64,000 bases of DNA, taken from NCBI RefSeq assembly GCF_900101905.1, contig NZ_FNAJ01000014.1:124001-188000 (forward strand), in the 5' to 3' direction. Below the pieces are notes generated by a model that was not told the DNA's origin, did no database searches, and was given only the letters and a program-made list of their open reading frames with translations. Source of the stretch: Myxococcus virescens. GTDB taxonomy: Bacteria > Myxococcota > Myxococcia > Myxococcales > Myxococcaceae. A program made the translations under genes and the position numbers. Shown here in pieces: positions 43,087 to 52,917 of this stretch (its first letter is position 1; each line of letters starts with the position of its first letter).

Positions 43087-46000
43087 ATGCAGTCACATCG
43101 CGCGGTCTGGAGCAGGCGCCTGATACTCGTGGGGAGCGTCATCCTCCTGTCATGCGGGAAGGAGGGATTGACGCCTCCGGGTGACGACGCGCTGGCCGCC
43201 GCACGAGGCCAGGCCCTGTCCCAGTGGAAGCAGGCCCCTTCCGCCCCCACCGCCCTGGCGCTGGCGCTGGCCTACTTCCCCGACCTTGAAACGGGTCCGG
43301 CCCCTTCGGCGCCCTCGTCCCGGCTGCTCGATGCGCAGCTCGGGAATGACGGAGGGCTGACGCTGACCACGCGCGGGCTGACCTTCCAGGTCCAGCCGGC
43401 GGCCGCCACCCCGGGCACACTCCACCGCGAGCGCTTCGCCGCGTTCCAGGGCGAGCGGCACCTCTGGTGGCCCGCGGGAAGCACGCAGACCACCCCACAG
43501 GGCTGGCGCACCTCGCGGGTCGAGGAGGCGTGGATTCTGGACGAGGTACCGGAGGCGCGCGGTGGCAAGCCAACGCACCGCGCCGAGTACACCGTCACGC
43601 TGCCGGCCTCCGTCCGGCGCATCCAGGACACGGGCGACTACCTCCAGTTCCTGGATGAAAGCGCGCGCCCCGTGCTCCGCTTCCATCCCGCCGTGGTGCG
43701 AGACGCCAACGGCCACTCGCGCGCGGGCAGCACGCGGCTCGCGGGTGGACGCATGAATCCGCGCACCCAGGTGTTCGACGTGGACGGCGCGCAGGTCCGC
43801 ATCACGACCGAGGTCTCCCTCGCCGGGCTCACCGCGCCGCTCGTCGTCGACCCAGGCTGGTCCTCCACCGCTGCCATGGCGGAGGCCCGCGCTCAGCACG
43901 CCGGCCTCCTGCTCGGCACCGGCCAGTTGCTGGTCGTCGGCGGCGTCAACCGCCTGGGCTTCGTGGCTTCGTCCGAACGCTACGACCCCGACACCGACAC
44001 CTGGAGCGCGGCGGCCGCCGCCGGGATTTTAGGCAACGTCACCATTTCCGCGCGCCTCTCCGACGGGCGTGCGCTCGTGCTGACGGACGGCTCCACGTCG
44101 GGGCGCATCTACGACCCCGCGACGGACACCTGGTCGGCCACGGGCCCCATGGCCGCGCCCCGCCCCCTGGCCACCCTCACGCGGCTCGACTCCGGTCAAT
44201 TCCTCATCGCGGGCGGCAACAATCTCGCGACCGCCGAACTGTACGACCCCGCGAGCAACACGTTCCTCCCCACCGGCAGCCTCCTGAGGGCCCGGAGCCG
44301 CCACACCGCCACGCTGCTGCCCGACGGCCGGGTGCTCGCGGTGAGCGGCTTCAACAACGAGGACCGCGAAGTCCCGGGCGCCGACCTCTACGCCCCGGCG
44401 GCGGGAACATGGACCGCCGCCGCGGCGCCCCTGGTCCCCAGGCACTACGCCACCGCCACCCTGCTTCCCAATGGCCGCGTGCTGCTCGCGGGTGGACGCA
44501 CCGCGACCGGTGTCACCACGCATGCGGAGCTCTACGACCCGGCGGCCAACACGTGGACGGCCACGGGCGCCCTGAACTTCCCGCGCAACGGCCATACCGC
44601 CTCACTGCTGCCCGACGGCCGGGTGCTCGTCATGGGCGGCGCCAACGCCGCGGGAGATGCCCAGCCGGTCTCCGAGCTCTACGACCCCGCCACCGGCACG
44701 TGGACCGCCACGGCCGCCATGGCGATTGGCCGGGAGAACAGCACGACGACCCTGCTCCCCTCCGGCAAGGTGCTCACCGCCGGAGGCTTCCACTCCAATC
44801 CGGCAACCACGTTCTACGCGGACACGGAGGTCTATGACCCTGGCGTCCAGGCCTGGGCCGCGGCGGGGACCCTGGGCGCTCCTCGCATTGACCCGCTGAT
44901 GGCGCTGCTGCCCACGAACCGCGTCCTCGTGGCGGGTGGCCGTGACGGAGCGGGCACCGCGCTGGCGTCCGCCTCGCTGTATGACCGGGCGACGAACGCC
45001 TGGTCCGCGGCCGCGGGCCTCTCCACCGCGCGAGCGGATGCCACGGCGACGACGCTGGCCTCGGGCGAGCTGCTCGTCGTGGGTGGCACGAACGCAGGCG
45101 GCACGCTGAACACGGCAGAGCGCTATACGCCGGCCACGAACACCTGGAGCCCCGCGGCGTCGCTCACCCGCGCGAGACACCTGCACACCGCGACGCGCCT
45201 GCCGGATGGTCGGGTGCTCGTCGTCGGTGGCCAGGACGGCGCGGACGTGCTCGCCTCCGCGGAGCTGTACGACCCGGGCACCCAGGCGTGGACCGCCGCG
45301 GCGTCCGCGGCCGGGGCGCGCACCGCGCACGCCGCCGCCCTGCTGCCCGATGGACGGGTGCTCATCGCGGGAGGACGTGACGCGGGTGGAGCAGCCCTCA
45401 CGTCGGCGGAGGTGTACGACCCCGCCACCAACACCTGGGCGCCCATCGCCGGCCTCGCCCAGGGACGCGAGCGCTTCACGCTGACGCTGCTGTCCTCTGG
45501 AGAGCTCCTGGCGGCGGGCGGCGCCGCGGGAGGCGTGGCGCTCACCACCACGGAGCGGTACTCGGCCGTCGCGAACACCTGGACGCCAGACAGCCCGCTG
45601 ACGCAAGCGCGCTGGCGCCACACCGCCACCCTGATGCCGTCCGGTACACTCCTGGTCGCCGGAGGCCTGAGCGCGCCAGACACCTACGTGGCCTCCGCCG
45701 AAACCTACGGAGCCCCGTCGCGGACCTGGACACCGGTCATCGCGCCCGACGTGCGGGGTGGGGCCGTTGCCGTTGCCTTGCCCACGGGCGAGGTCCTGCT
45801 CGCGGGTGGCACGGCCGCCACCACGGCCCAGCGCTACGAGGACGTCCTCGCGCTTCCCGCCTGGCGTCCGGTCGTCTCCGCGCCGGAGACGCTGTACCAG
45901 ACCTGCCCCACCGTCATCGAAGGCCAGGGCTTCCGGGGCATCTCGGGCGCGTCCAGCGGCAGCTACCTGGACTCGCCAACGGACTTCCCCCTGGTGCGCC

Positions 46001-47037
46001 TGCGCGCCGCCGAGGGAGGGCGGCTCTGGACGCTTCCCGCCACGGACATGTCCACCACGCGCGCGACGGTGCGGGTGCCCGCGGAGGCGCCGCCGGGCCC
46101 GTATGCCCTGTCTGTCTTCGCCAACGCCATTCCGGGTGGACGCATGGTGATGGTGCGCGCCAACACCGCGCCCACCGCGGACGCCGTGCGCATCGCCACG
46201 ATGACCGGCGTCCCGCTGGACATCACGCTCACCGCGACCGACCCGGACGCGGACCAGACGTTGACGTGGACCATCGTCACGCCGCCCCAGCATGGAACGC
46301 TGAGCGGCACGCCGCCGAACCTCCAGTACACGCCCAACCCGGGCTACGTGGGCGCCGACAGCTTCACCTATCGCGTCAGTGACTGCGGCCTGGACAGCAA
46401 CGAGCCCTCGGTGGACATCGCGGTGGAGGCCACCCAGCCCCTGGCCATCACCTGCCCCGAGGACACCGTCATCGAGGCAACAGGGCCTGACGGCGCTCCA
46501 GGCAACTGGCCCCCCGCCACCGTGACGCCTGGAGCGGGCGGCCCCGCCACGCTCACCTATTCACCGGCGGAGGGCAGCACGCTGCCGCTGGGGACCACGA
46601 CCGTCACCGCCACCGCGGAGGACGCCTCTGGCACGCAAGTCACATGCACCTTCCAGGTCGAGGTGCGGGACACCACCCCGCCCGCGCTGACGTGCCCCGC
46701 CGACATCCGGACGACCTCCGATGATGCGTCGGGAACGACGGTGACCTTCGAGTTGCCCGAGGCCACGGACGGCGTCTCGACGCCCTCCGTCACGTCCTCG
46801 CCGGCGTCGGGGAGCACCTTCCGGCACGGCAACAACACCGTCACCGTCACCGCCACGGACGCCGCAGGCAATGAAGCCCGCTGCACGTTCCAGGTCACCG
46901 TCCAGGCAACGGTCGTCTCCATCGCCGGAGGCGGCTGCCAGGCCGCTGGCGGTGGCGCTGCCTCGTCGCTGGCCCTCCTGGTGGTTCTGGCATCGTGGAG
47001 CGGACTGCGTCGCCGCTCGCGTCACGCCTCGCACTGA
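43087..47037 (+). CDS. Giant Kelch-repeat/HYR lipoprotein with MYXO-CTERM-like end
   Basis: 1316 residues from the ATG at 43087, chosen because CCGGAG precedes it and MQSHRAVWSRRLILVGS gives a lipobox at LLSC. After about 270 residues come at least a dozen Kelch-type blades (pattern LLPDGRVLVMGG, YDPATGTWTATAAM), enough for two beta-propellers. A cadherin-like or big tandem segment (LTWTIVTPPQHGTLSG) and two HYR domains (CPEDTVIEATGPDGAPG, LTCPADIRTTSDDASG) follow. The end GGGCQAAGGG, hydrophobic helix, RRRSRH is MYXO-CTERM-like. Probably a surface adhesin; 25 bp separate it from the OmpA gene, so the two form an operon. Confidence 0.82.
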   Translation: MQSHRAVWSRRLILVGSVILLSCGKEGLTPPGDDALAAARGQALSQWKQAPSAPTALALALAYFPDLETGPAPSAPSSRLLDAQLGNDGGLTLTTRGLTFQVQPAAATPGTLHRERFAAFQGERHLWWPAGSTQTTPQGWRTSRVEEAWILDEVPEARGGKPTHRAEYTVTLPASVRRIQDTGDYLQFLDESARPVLRFHPAVVRDANGHSRAGSTRLAGGRMNPRTQVFDVDGAQVRITTEVSLAGLTAPLVVDPGWSSTAAMAEARAQHAGLLLGTGQLLVVGGVNRLGFVASSERYDPDTDTWSAAAAAGILGNVTISARLSDGRALVLTDGSTSGRIYDPATDTWSATGPMAAPRPLATLTRLDSGQFLIAGGNNLATAELYDPASNTFLPTGSLLRARSRHTATLLPDGRVLAVSGFNNEDREVPGADLYAPAAGTWTAAAAPLVPRHYATATLLPNGRVLLAGGRTATGVTTHAELYDPAANTWTATGALNFPRNGHTASLLPDGRVLVMGGANAAGDAQPVSELYDPATGTWTATAAMAIGRENSTTTLLPSGKVLTAGGFHSNPATTFYADTEVYDPGVQAWAAAGTLGAPRIDPLMALLPTNRVLVAGGRDGAGTALASASLYDRATNAWSAAAGLSTARADATATTLASGELLVVGGTNAGGTLNTAERYTPATNTWSPAASLTRARHLHTATRLPDGRVLVVGGQDGADVLASAELYDPGTQAWTAAASAAGARTAHAAALLPDGRVLIAGGRDAGGAALTSAEVYDPATNTWAPIAGLAQGRERFTLTLLSSGELLAAGGAAGGVALTTTERYSAVANTWTPDSPLTQARWRHTATLMPSGTLLVAGGLSAPDTYVASAETYGAPSRTWTPVIAPDVRGGAVAVALPTGEVLLAGGTAATTAQRYEDVLALPAWRPVVSAPETLYQTCPTVIEGQGFRGISGASSGSYLDSPTDFPLVRLRAAEGGRLWTLPATDMSTTRATVRVPAEAPPGPYALSVFANAIPGGRMVMVRANTAPTADAVRIATMTGVPLDITLTATDPDADQTLTWTIVTPPQHGTLSGTPPNLQYTPNPGYVGADSFTYRVSDCGLDSNEPSVDIAVEATQPLAITCPEDTVIEATGPDGAPGNWPPATVTPGAGGPATLTYSPAEGSTLPLGTTTVTATAEDASGTQVTCTFQVEVRDTTPPALTCPADIRTTSDDASGTTVTFELPEATDGVSTPSVTSSPASGSTFRHGNNTVTVTATDAAGNEARCTFQVTVQATVVSIAGGGCQAAGGGAASSLALLVVLASWSGLRRRSRHASH

Positions 47038-47061
47038 CCCGTACGTCACCCTCTTTCGCGA

Positions 47062-48651
47062 ATGGACTTCACCTTGCGTACACAGGCTCGGAGCTGGGCG
47101 CTGGCCGCGCTCATCTCCTCAATCGCGCCCAATGCCCTGGCACAAAGCACCACGGGCGCGCTCGTCCCCATCGACCTGGAGCGGCTTCGCTTCACCCCCG
47201 CCGCCACGGACTCGATGCTCGTGGACACAGGCCACGTGCTCCCCCAGGGCGCCTACCGGCTGATGCTCATGGCCGGGTATGAGCGCGGCATCCTCCTGCT
47301 CAAGGGCAGCGATGGCCAGGAGCGCTCCATCCTCGACTACCGCGTCTCCGGTTGGCTCGCGGGCGCCTGGTCTCCCACCGACCGACTGGAGCTGTCCGCG
47401 CGGCTGCCCGTCATCATCCACCAGGGCGGCAAAGGCGCGGACACGCTGGTCGGCATCTCCGCGCCGGACGCGTTCGGCCTCGGCACGCCAGAGCTGGGCG
47501 CCCGCTACGCGCTGCTGCGGCGCGAGGACGGCGCCCCCGTCTTCCTCAGCCTGGGCCTGGACGTGGGCACGCCCGGTGGCACCGCGGATGCCTTTGGCCG
47601 GCAACAGGGCTGGGCGGGCCTCCAGGTCGCGCCCCGGGTCGCGGTGAGCCGGGAGCTGGGCCCCGTCGTGCTCGGCGCCAGCGCGGGCGTGCGCATCCGC
47701 TCCACGGAGAACGAACCCGGACGCGACTTCGGCACCGAGTTGGAGCAAGGCGTCGTCGTGTCCACGCGCGGCAAGGGCCTGCGCGGCGAAATCGCGCTGC
47801 AAGCCGCGGAGTCACTGGTGGAGCCGGACCTCGCGCTGGAGCTGTTGGGCGGCGTGCGGCTGCCCGTGGGCGGCGGCTTCGAGGCCTTCGCCATCGCCGG
47901 ACATGGCTTCACGGACATCCCGGGCACGCCGTCCATCCGCGCGGCCGCGGGCATCGCCTGGGCCCATCAGCCGCCCGCCCGGGAAGACGTGTGCCGGAGC
48001 GGCCGGAGTCACACGCCGGAGCAGTGCCCCGCGCTGGATGACGACGGCGACACGGTTCCCAACGGACAGGACCGCTGCCCGCTCGAAGCCGGCCCGCCAG
48101 AGAACGACGGCTGCCCGGACACCGACGCGGATGGCGACGGCGTCGTGGACCGCGAGGACGCATGCCCGAACGAGGCGGGCGTCGCCGCCCACCGTGGCTG
48201 CCCTGAACCCAAGCAGGAGCCCACGCCACCGCCGCCCGCTCCCGAGCCCGCGCCCCAGGCGCCTGCTCCCGAGCCCCAGGCGCCCACCACCGAAGCGCCG
48301 GCGCGGCTGCCGACCGAGCACCACGTTCAGTTCCCGGTGGGTCAGTCGACGCTCTCCGACTCGGAGCGTCGGAACCTGGATGCCATCGCGGACTACCTGA
48401 AGGCCAACCCGGGCGTGTCCCTGCGCATCGAAGGACACACGGACAACACCGGCCCCGAGGAGCTCAATCGCACACTGAGCCAGGACCGCGCGGACGCAGT
48501 GCGGCAATATCTCATCCAGCAAGGTGTTGAGAGCTCGCGTCTGACTGCGAAGGGCTACGGCCCCGCCCAACCCATTGCGTCCAATGATACGCCCGAGGGA
48601 CGGAGCGCCAACCGCCGCGTGGAGTTCATCACCAGCACTGCCGGTGAATGA
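47062..48651 (+). CDS. OmpA-family outer-membrane protein with thrombospondin type 3 repeats
   Basis: 529 residues. Signal peptide ending NALAQS; N-terminal 270 residues form an outer-membrane-like beta domain. Acidic Ca-binding thrombospondin type 3 repeats follow (DDDGDTVPNGQDRCP, DTDADGDGVVDREDACP). A Pro/Ala linker (residues about 385-420) leads to an OmpA C-terminal domain with IEGHTDNTG and NRTLSQDRADAVRQYL, which binds peptidoglycan. Downstream partner of the Kelch-repeat surface protein; ends at a strong hairpin. Confidence 0.87.
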   Translation: MDFTLRTQARSWALAALISSIAPNALAQSTTGALVPIDLERLRFTPAATDSMLVDTGHVLPQGAYRLMLMAGYERGILLLKGSDGQERSILDYRVSGWLAGAWSPTDRLELSARLPVIIHQGGKGADTLVGISAPDAFGLGTPELGARYALLRREDGAPVFLSLGLDVGTPGGTADAFGRQQGWAGLQVAPRVAVSRELGPVVLGASAGVRIRSTENEPGRDFGTELEQGVVVSTRGKGLRGEIALQAAESLVEPDLALELLGGVRLPVGGGFEAFAIAGHGFTDIPGTPSIRAAAGIAWAHQPPAREDVCRSGRSHTPEQCPALDDDGDTVPNGQDRCPLEAGPPENDGCPDTDADGDGVVDREDACPNEAGVAAHRGCPEPKQEPTPPPPAPEPAPQAPAPEPQAPTTEAPARLPTEHHVQFPVGQSTLSDSERRNLDAIADYLKANPGVSLRIEGHTDNTGPEELNRTLSQDRADAVRQYLIQQGVESSRLTAKGYGPAQPIASNDTPEGRSANRRVEFITSTAGE

Positions 48652-48680
48652 AAACACGACTTATCGCGGAAGCCTAACGG

Positions 48681-48706
48681 CGCACGGATGGAGCTAAATC
48701 CGTGCG
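48681..48706 (+). terminator. Terminator after the OmpA gene
   Basis: CGCACGGAT (48681-48689) and ATCCGTGCG (48698-48706), perfect 9-bp stem with an 8-nt loop, 30 bp after the stop. The remaining stretch to 48976 is AT-richer and shows no supported gene. Confidence 0.65.
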
Positions 48707-48976
48707 TCAGCAGGCAAGTCGAGACTTCACCTGGGAATCTCTCATACAAGAAACACCTGAATAAGATTTCAGCACCTGACGATAACGCCCCCCCTGAGCT
48801 CAACGAGGGGCGTGCTGGAGAACGTGGAGCTTGGCGGCTGACGTTCCAGAAAGTGACACGGCGGGTTCAGGCGCAATGCATGGACCCGCTGTGCCGCCTG
48901 AAACGCTCGCGTGCCGCATCCGTCAACCGGCGGGCCGGGTTGATTCGCTTTGCGTGACGGAGCATCGTCCGCGGCC

Positions 48977-49402
48977 ATGAGTTCGAGCGAACAACCTCAG
49001 ACAGTCATGGCCCTGGCCGAAATCTTCGTTCCGCTGGCCGTGGGCATCATCCAGGGCATCCTGGTGATGAAGTTCGTCAAGCCGCTGCTCATGGAACGGC
49101 TGGGCGGGCTCGCCGGCCTGGTCCGCTCCCGGGCCAACACCTTCTTCGGCATCGTCCAGATGTCCCTGCTCCTGGGCGTGGTGGCGGCCTGCAACGGCGC
49201 CTACGCGCCGCAGACGCTCGCCTGGCTCCAGGAACGCGACATCCTCCCCTTCGAGCCCACGCTGCTCGTGCTGCGCATCTCCGTCATCCTGGCCTCCTAT
49301 CTGATCGGCACCAACTTGGTCCATGTGGCCTCGGCCCTGTCGGACGACACGGAGTCAAACACGCTGGAGCCGCTGCCGCTCAACGACCGGCGCCAGCGGT
49401 GA
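48977..49402 (+). CDS. Small membrane protein, about three helices
   Basis: 141 residues. Hydrophobic segments at about residues 14-35, 55-80 and 95-118 with a soluble acidic tail. No family recognised. Its 3' end overlaps the convergent TetR gene by 23 bp. Confidence 0.6.
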   Translation: MSSSEQPQTVMALAEIFVPLAVGIIQGILVMKFVKPLLMERLGGLAGLVRSRANTFFGIVQMSLLLGVVAACNGAYAPQTLAWLQERDILPFEPTLLVLRISVILASYLIGTNLVHVASALSDDTESNTLEPLPLNDRRQR

Positions 49403-49967
49403 CGCGCTCGATGAGCGCGAGCATCGCCGCGCGGTAGGCCTTCGCATCGCCGCCGGTGCTGATGGCCAGGGCCGCGCGGTCGAAGGCGGCGGATAGCAGG
49501 CTGGCGAGCGCCGGCACCAGCGGCCCGTCTCCCAGCAAGGCGGCGAGCCCTTCTCGCAGCGAGCCCGCGGCGGAGGCCTCGTCGAGTGCCATCATCTCCG
49601 CATGGCCGAACACCGCCGGCCCATCCACGAGGAGCAGGCGCGTGCGGCCCGGGACAGCCATCGCGTCGAGGTAGGCCAGGCTTCCAGCGATGAGCGCCTC
49701 CCGCGCGCCCAGAGCCGGCGGCGTCGCCTGGTCGATGGCCCTGCGCAGCTCAGCGAATTCCCGCTCGAGCACCGCCCGCAGCAGCGCCTGCTTGTCCTCG
49801 AAGTGGTGGTAGAGCGCCCCGCGCGTCACGGCGGCGGCGGCCACCACCTCCGGCGTCGACGTCTGCGCGTACCCCTTCTCCACGAACAGCGCCCGGCTCG
49901 CGCTCACGAGCGCCTGCCGCGTCGTCGCGCTGCGCTCATCGTTGCTTCTTCGCACCCTCGATTGCAT
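49380..49967 (-). CDS. TetR-family transcriptional regulator
   Basis: 195 residues. HTH region RQALVSASRALFVEKGYAQT and VVAAAAVTRGALYHHFEDKQ, followed by a C-terminal ligand domain like that of the TetR_C family controlling small-molecule detoxification. Divergent from a glyoxalase-like gene 56 bp away. A CATACA-N7-TGTATG palindrome covers its start codon and is the likely shared operator. Confidence 0.83.
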   Translation of the reverse strand: MQSRVRRSNDERSATTRQALVSASRALFVEKGYAQTSTPEVVAAAAVTRGALYHHFEDKQALLRAVLEREFAELRRAIDQATPPALGAREALIAGSLAYLDAMAVPGRTRLLLVDGPAVFGHAEMMALDEASAAGSLREGLAALLGDGPLVPALASLLSAAFDRAALAISTGGDAKAYRAAMLALIERVTAGAGR

Positions 49968-49983
49968 ACATGCAGCCTGTATG
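49965..49983. promoter_or_regulatory. Operator palindrome between TetR and VOC genes
   Basis: CATACA (49965-49970) and TGTATG (49978-49983) with a 7-nt spacer, overlapping the TetR start codon and 40 bp before the divergent VOC gene. Typical TetR-family site geometry. Confidence 0.6.
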
Positions 49984-50023
49984 TTACCTCAGCGAAAGAC
50001 AAGCTCGAAGGAGAGCGGAGCCC

Positions 50024-50452
50024 ATGAAAATCACCAGTTACTACCCGGTCATCATGACGAACGACGTCGCAGGTACGGCGGCGTTCTACACGGCGCACTT
50101 CGGCTTCAGCCCGCGCTTCACCAGCGACTGGTACGTCCACCTCCAGTCGGACGATGCAGAGCATGTCGCGCTGGCCATCCTCGACGGCCGGCACGAAACG
50201 GTGCCGGCGGTGGCCCGGGGCACGGTGGCGGGGACCATCCTGAACTTCGAAGTGGAAGACCCGGACGCCGTCTACCGGGACCTGCAGGCGGCCGGCCTGC
50301 CCATCCACCTCCCGCTGAGGGACGAAGCCTTCGGCCAGCGGCACTTCATCACCGCGGACCCCAACGGGGTGCTCATCGATGTCATCAAGCCCATTCCGCC
50401 GAGCGAGGACTTCGCGAAGCAGTACGAGGCCAGCGCGCTTCCCGTCGGGTGA
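50024..50452 (+). CDS. Glyoxalase/VOC-superfamily protein
   Basis: 142 residues. Family pattern MKITSYYPVIMTNDVAGTAAFY, GTILNFEVEDPDAVYRDL and HFITADPNGVLIDVI. AAGGAGAGCGGAG precedes the ATG. Divergent from a TetR regulator with a palindrome between, so probably repressed by it. VOC proteins include glyoxalases, dioxygenases and drug-binding proteins; substrate unknown. Confidence 0.82.
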   Translation: MKITSYYPVIMTNDVAGTAAFYTAHFGFSPRFTSDWYVHLQSDDAEHVALAILDGRHETVPAVARGTVAGTILNFEVEDPDAVYRDLQAAGLPIHLPLRDEAFGQRHFITADPNGVLIDVIKPIPPSEDFAKQYEASALPVG

Positions 50453-51177
50453 CGGCCGGGGCCGGAAGCCGCCCGCGTAGAGGGGGCGGCCATTCTTGCC
50501 CACCGCCAGCAGCTCCTGGTCCGTGCCCAGCCGCAGGTTGTAGACGCGCATTTTGAGCCAATCGCTTTCACATCCCAGCCAAAGACTCTCAAAATACGCT
50601 CACGAACTCGCGCCAACCCGTTCCGCACGCGCCAGCGCCACCTCTTCGCGCTCAGGCGCCAAAGCCCATCCTGCTCGCCGGTGGTGGAGGAGACTTCACC
50701 GAAGCGGGGCCGAGCCATCGGCGTCCAGGTCCCCAAGGGCCTCGGCGTTCCCGTCCCCGCACCTGCCTGCTCGTCCCCCCAATCCTGTTCACGGAGGTGG
50801 GAGTGGCCGGGTTCGCCTTGACGAGTCGCACGACCTGACGGGTATGCCCCACGGCCAGCGGCATCCGCTTCGACCGGATGCTCACCGCCCGCATCGACGC
50901 AGGCCTGGACACCACGCGCGGCGGAGGGCGCCGTGCCACCTGAGGCCCCCGCTCCGCCATGCCGCAGGCACGCCAGACACGGAAAGGCTGTGTTTCACGC
51001 AACCTCATCCAATGACTTCTCACGCCCTGAGAACGCGGATTGTTTCTCGAATTCGCCGCACCTGAGCAACCCCGAAGCACCACACGGAGTATGAGACACC
51101 GGCAAAATACGCCCCTCTGACTTCACCCTGAGCGCACTGGCGAATCTCATCGAAAAGACACACGCGATTGTTTATAG
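50453..51177. other. Gene-poor stretch with fragments
   Basis: No intact gene is supported in these 725 bp. A 33-residue minus-strand fragment (starting MRVYNLRLGTDQELLAVGKN) near 50450-50551 and another minus-strand coding-like patch near 50800-50920 look like remnants. The end of the region is AT-rich and should hold the promoter of the next gene. Confidence 0.4.
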
Positions 51178-51933
51178 ATGCGTGCACTTTTCGACACGGC
51201 TCCGGAGTCTTCACTGAAGCGCTCGCACACCCGGGAATTCCCCACGCACGTCCTGTACTGGCTCGCCGCTGGCTTCGCCCTGATTTACGTGGTGGCCGCG
51301 GCGTTTCTCTCGTTCGGCAAGATTTACCTGCTCCCGCAGGACTTCATCAAAGGGCTCCTCCGCTACAACTCCGCGCCCATCGTCCTGCTGGCGGGCATCC
51401 CCTGCGGCCTGTATTTCATCTTCTGGCGGGCCAGCGACTTGTTCGCATGGTTGGCCGCGCCGCCGAAGCTGGTGGTGGATGAAGAGTGCCTGCGCGCGGG
51501 TGACACGCGCATCGCCTGGCGGAACGTGAGCGCCATCATCACGGTGCAGAACCACGACCGGCTCATCCTGCGCCACCGCGGCGGCACCTACCGGCTGAGG
51601 CTGAACCTGTGGAGCGACGCGGACGAGCTGTACGCCCACGTAACGGACCATGTCGTCGATGCGCTGATTGACGGCGTGCACCGGCAGGTCAACGCCGGCA
51701 AGGCGGTGCAGTTCGGGCCCCTCACGCTCAGTGGCGCCGGGCTGACACACAAGAAGCGGCTGATGCGCTGGGACGACATCGAGAGCATCCGCTTCCAGGA
51801 CGAGTTCGGCGACGGTGTCTCCACCCGCGAACTGATCATCGCCGCCCAGGGCAAGCCGCTCAAGATTGACGAGGCCCGCATCATCAACGCGCCCGTCCTC
51901 CTGGCCTACCTGTCGCAACGGCTGGCCACCTGA
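51178..51933 (+). CDS. Membrane protein with PH-like domain (first of two)
   Basis: 251 residues. Two hydrophobic segments (about 25-50 and 65-92), then a beta-rich cytoplasmic domain (LVVDEECLRAGDTRIAWRNV, LTLSGAGLTHKKRLMRWDDI) that resembles bacterial PH-like (bPH/DUF6585) domains with two similar halves. No ribosome site is obvious. 28 bp before a second protein of the same architecture. Confidence 0.62.
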   Translation: MRALFDTAPESSLKRSHTREFPTHVLYWLAAGFALIYVVAAAFLSFGKIYLLPQDFIKGLLRYNSAPIVLLAGIPCGLYFIFWRASDLFAWLAAPPKLVVDEECLRAGDTRIAWRNVSAIITVQNHDRLILRHRGGTYRLRLNLWSDADELYAHVTDHVVDALIDGVHRQVNAGKAVQFGPLTLSGAGLTHKKRLMRWDDIESIRFQDEFGDGVSTRELIIAAQGKPLKIDEARIINAPVLLAYLSQRLAT

Positions 51934-51961
51934 CTCCCATTCCCCTCACAGGTCACACGTC

Positions 51962-52462
51962 ATGGAAATCTACAGTTCCTCGCAGAACAAGCAGAAGACG
52001 CTGAAGCCGCGCGAGGTCTACTACTCGCGCACGAAGCTCATCATCGGTGCAGTCATCTGGACGGTGGCCTCGGGCCTCTGTGGCATCCTCACCTTCCGGC
52101 TGGCGAACAGTCCCGGCGTGATGGCGCTCTGCGGGGCGGTCAACCTCTGCATGGTCTGGATGCTCTACAACTGCATCAGGCCGCTGGGCAACCTGGACAA
52201 GCCCGCGCTGATTATCGGTCGGGACGGCATCCGCTTCGAGGATGGCCTGCTGATTGAATGGGCCGACATGACCGAGAATATGTATTACAGCCAGTCCTAC
52301 ATGGGCATCCCCACGCTCAAGATGATTCAAATCAAGACCACGCTGGACAAGCCCAAGACGAAGAAGATGCGGGTGGCGGCGCTCGACATCGACAGCGACG
52401 AATACCTGGAGCTCTGCGATACCTACAGCAAGCGCGCGGCGCTGGCCCCCGCACGGGCGTAG
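51962..52462 (+). CDS. Membrane protein with PH-like domain (second of two)
   Basis: 166 residues. Two membrane helices (about 28-48 and 52-70) followed by a short PH-like strand pattern (LIIGRDGIRFEDGLLIEWADM, MRVAALDIDSDEYLELCD). Same layout as the gene just upstream, shorter by about 85 residues; they may be an old duplication or the two parts of one complex. Confidence 0.62.
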   Translation: MEIYSSSQNKQKTLKPREVYYSRTKLIIGAVIWTVASGLCGILTFRLANSPGVMALCGAVNLCMVWMLYNCIRPLGNLDKPALIIGRDGIRFEDGLLIEWADMTENMYYSQSYMGIPTLKMIQIKTTLDKPKTKKMRVAALDIDSDEYLELCDTYSKRAALAPARA

Positions 52463-52572
52463 CCAGAAACCTGGCACCGCGCCGGCATGAAGGCTGGCAC
52501 GGCGCCACGTCGGGAACGCCCCTGGGGAGAGACCGGGGGCGTCCGGCCAGCGGTAGCGGGGTGATGCCCCCC

Positions 52573-52903
52573 TCAATCCGTGAAGCGCTCGACGAGCAAC
52601 GCCAGCCGCTGACGCAACACCCGCGTCGTGGGCAGGTCGGACTGGAGCCCGTCGACGGCCAGCATGAACACCTCGGCGAGCGGCCGCGACTCCAGAACGG
52701 CCTGCGTGTACTTGAGCCAGCGTCGGCGGTGTTTCGCCTCCACCTCCGGCAACAGCCGCTCGCAGGCGGTGTAGAACTCGGAGGCCATGCGCGCCCCGGC
52801 CATCAACTCCCACGGCTCCAGGAGGATGATTTCGTACACCTGGAGCAGTTTGTCGCCCGCGGCGCCCGGCCGCGAAGATGTCCTCCTTGTTCTTGAACTT
52901 CAT
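52573..52903 (-). pseudogene. Frameshifted small helical protein gene
   Basis: The frame from an ATG at 52903 reads MKFKNKEDIFAAG and then loses sense; from about 52865 downstream a different frame continues smoothly (AAGDKLLQVYEIILLEPWEL, then EAKHRRRWLKYTQAVLESRP) to a stop at 52573. Removing one base in the C/G run near 52866-52872 joins them into about 109 residues. Either a real frameshift or a sequencing error. Helical, no signal peptide; family unknown. Confidence 0.6.
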
Positions 52904-52917
52904 CACGACGAGCGCGG

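Noticed and set aside
44000..45850. Long internal DNA repeats in the Kelch gene
   Set aside because: They reflect repeated Kelch blades at the protein level, not a mobile or satellite repeat.
48688..48957. Plus-strand 89-codon frame after the OmpA terminator
   Set aside because: Starts inside the terminator stem, mixed codon use, no ribosome site or family.
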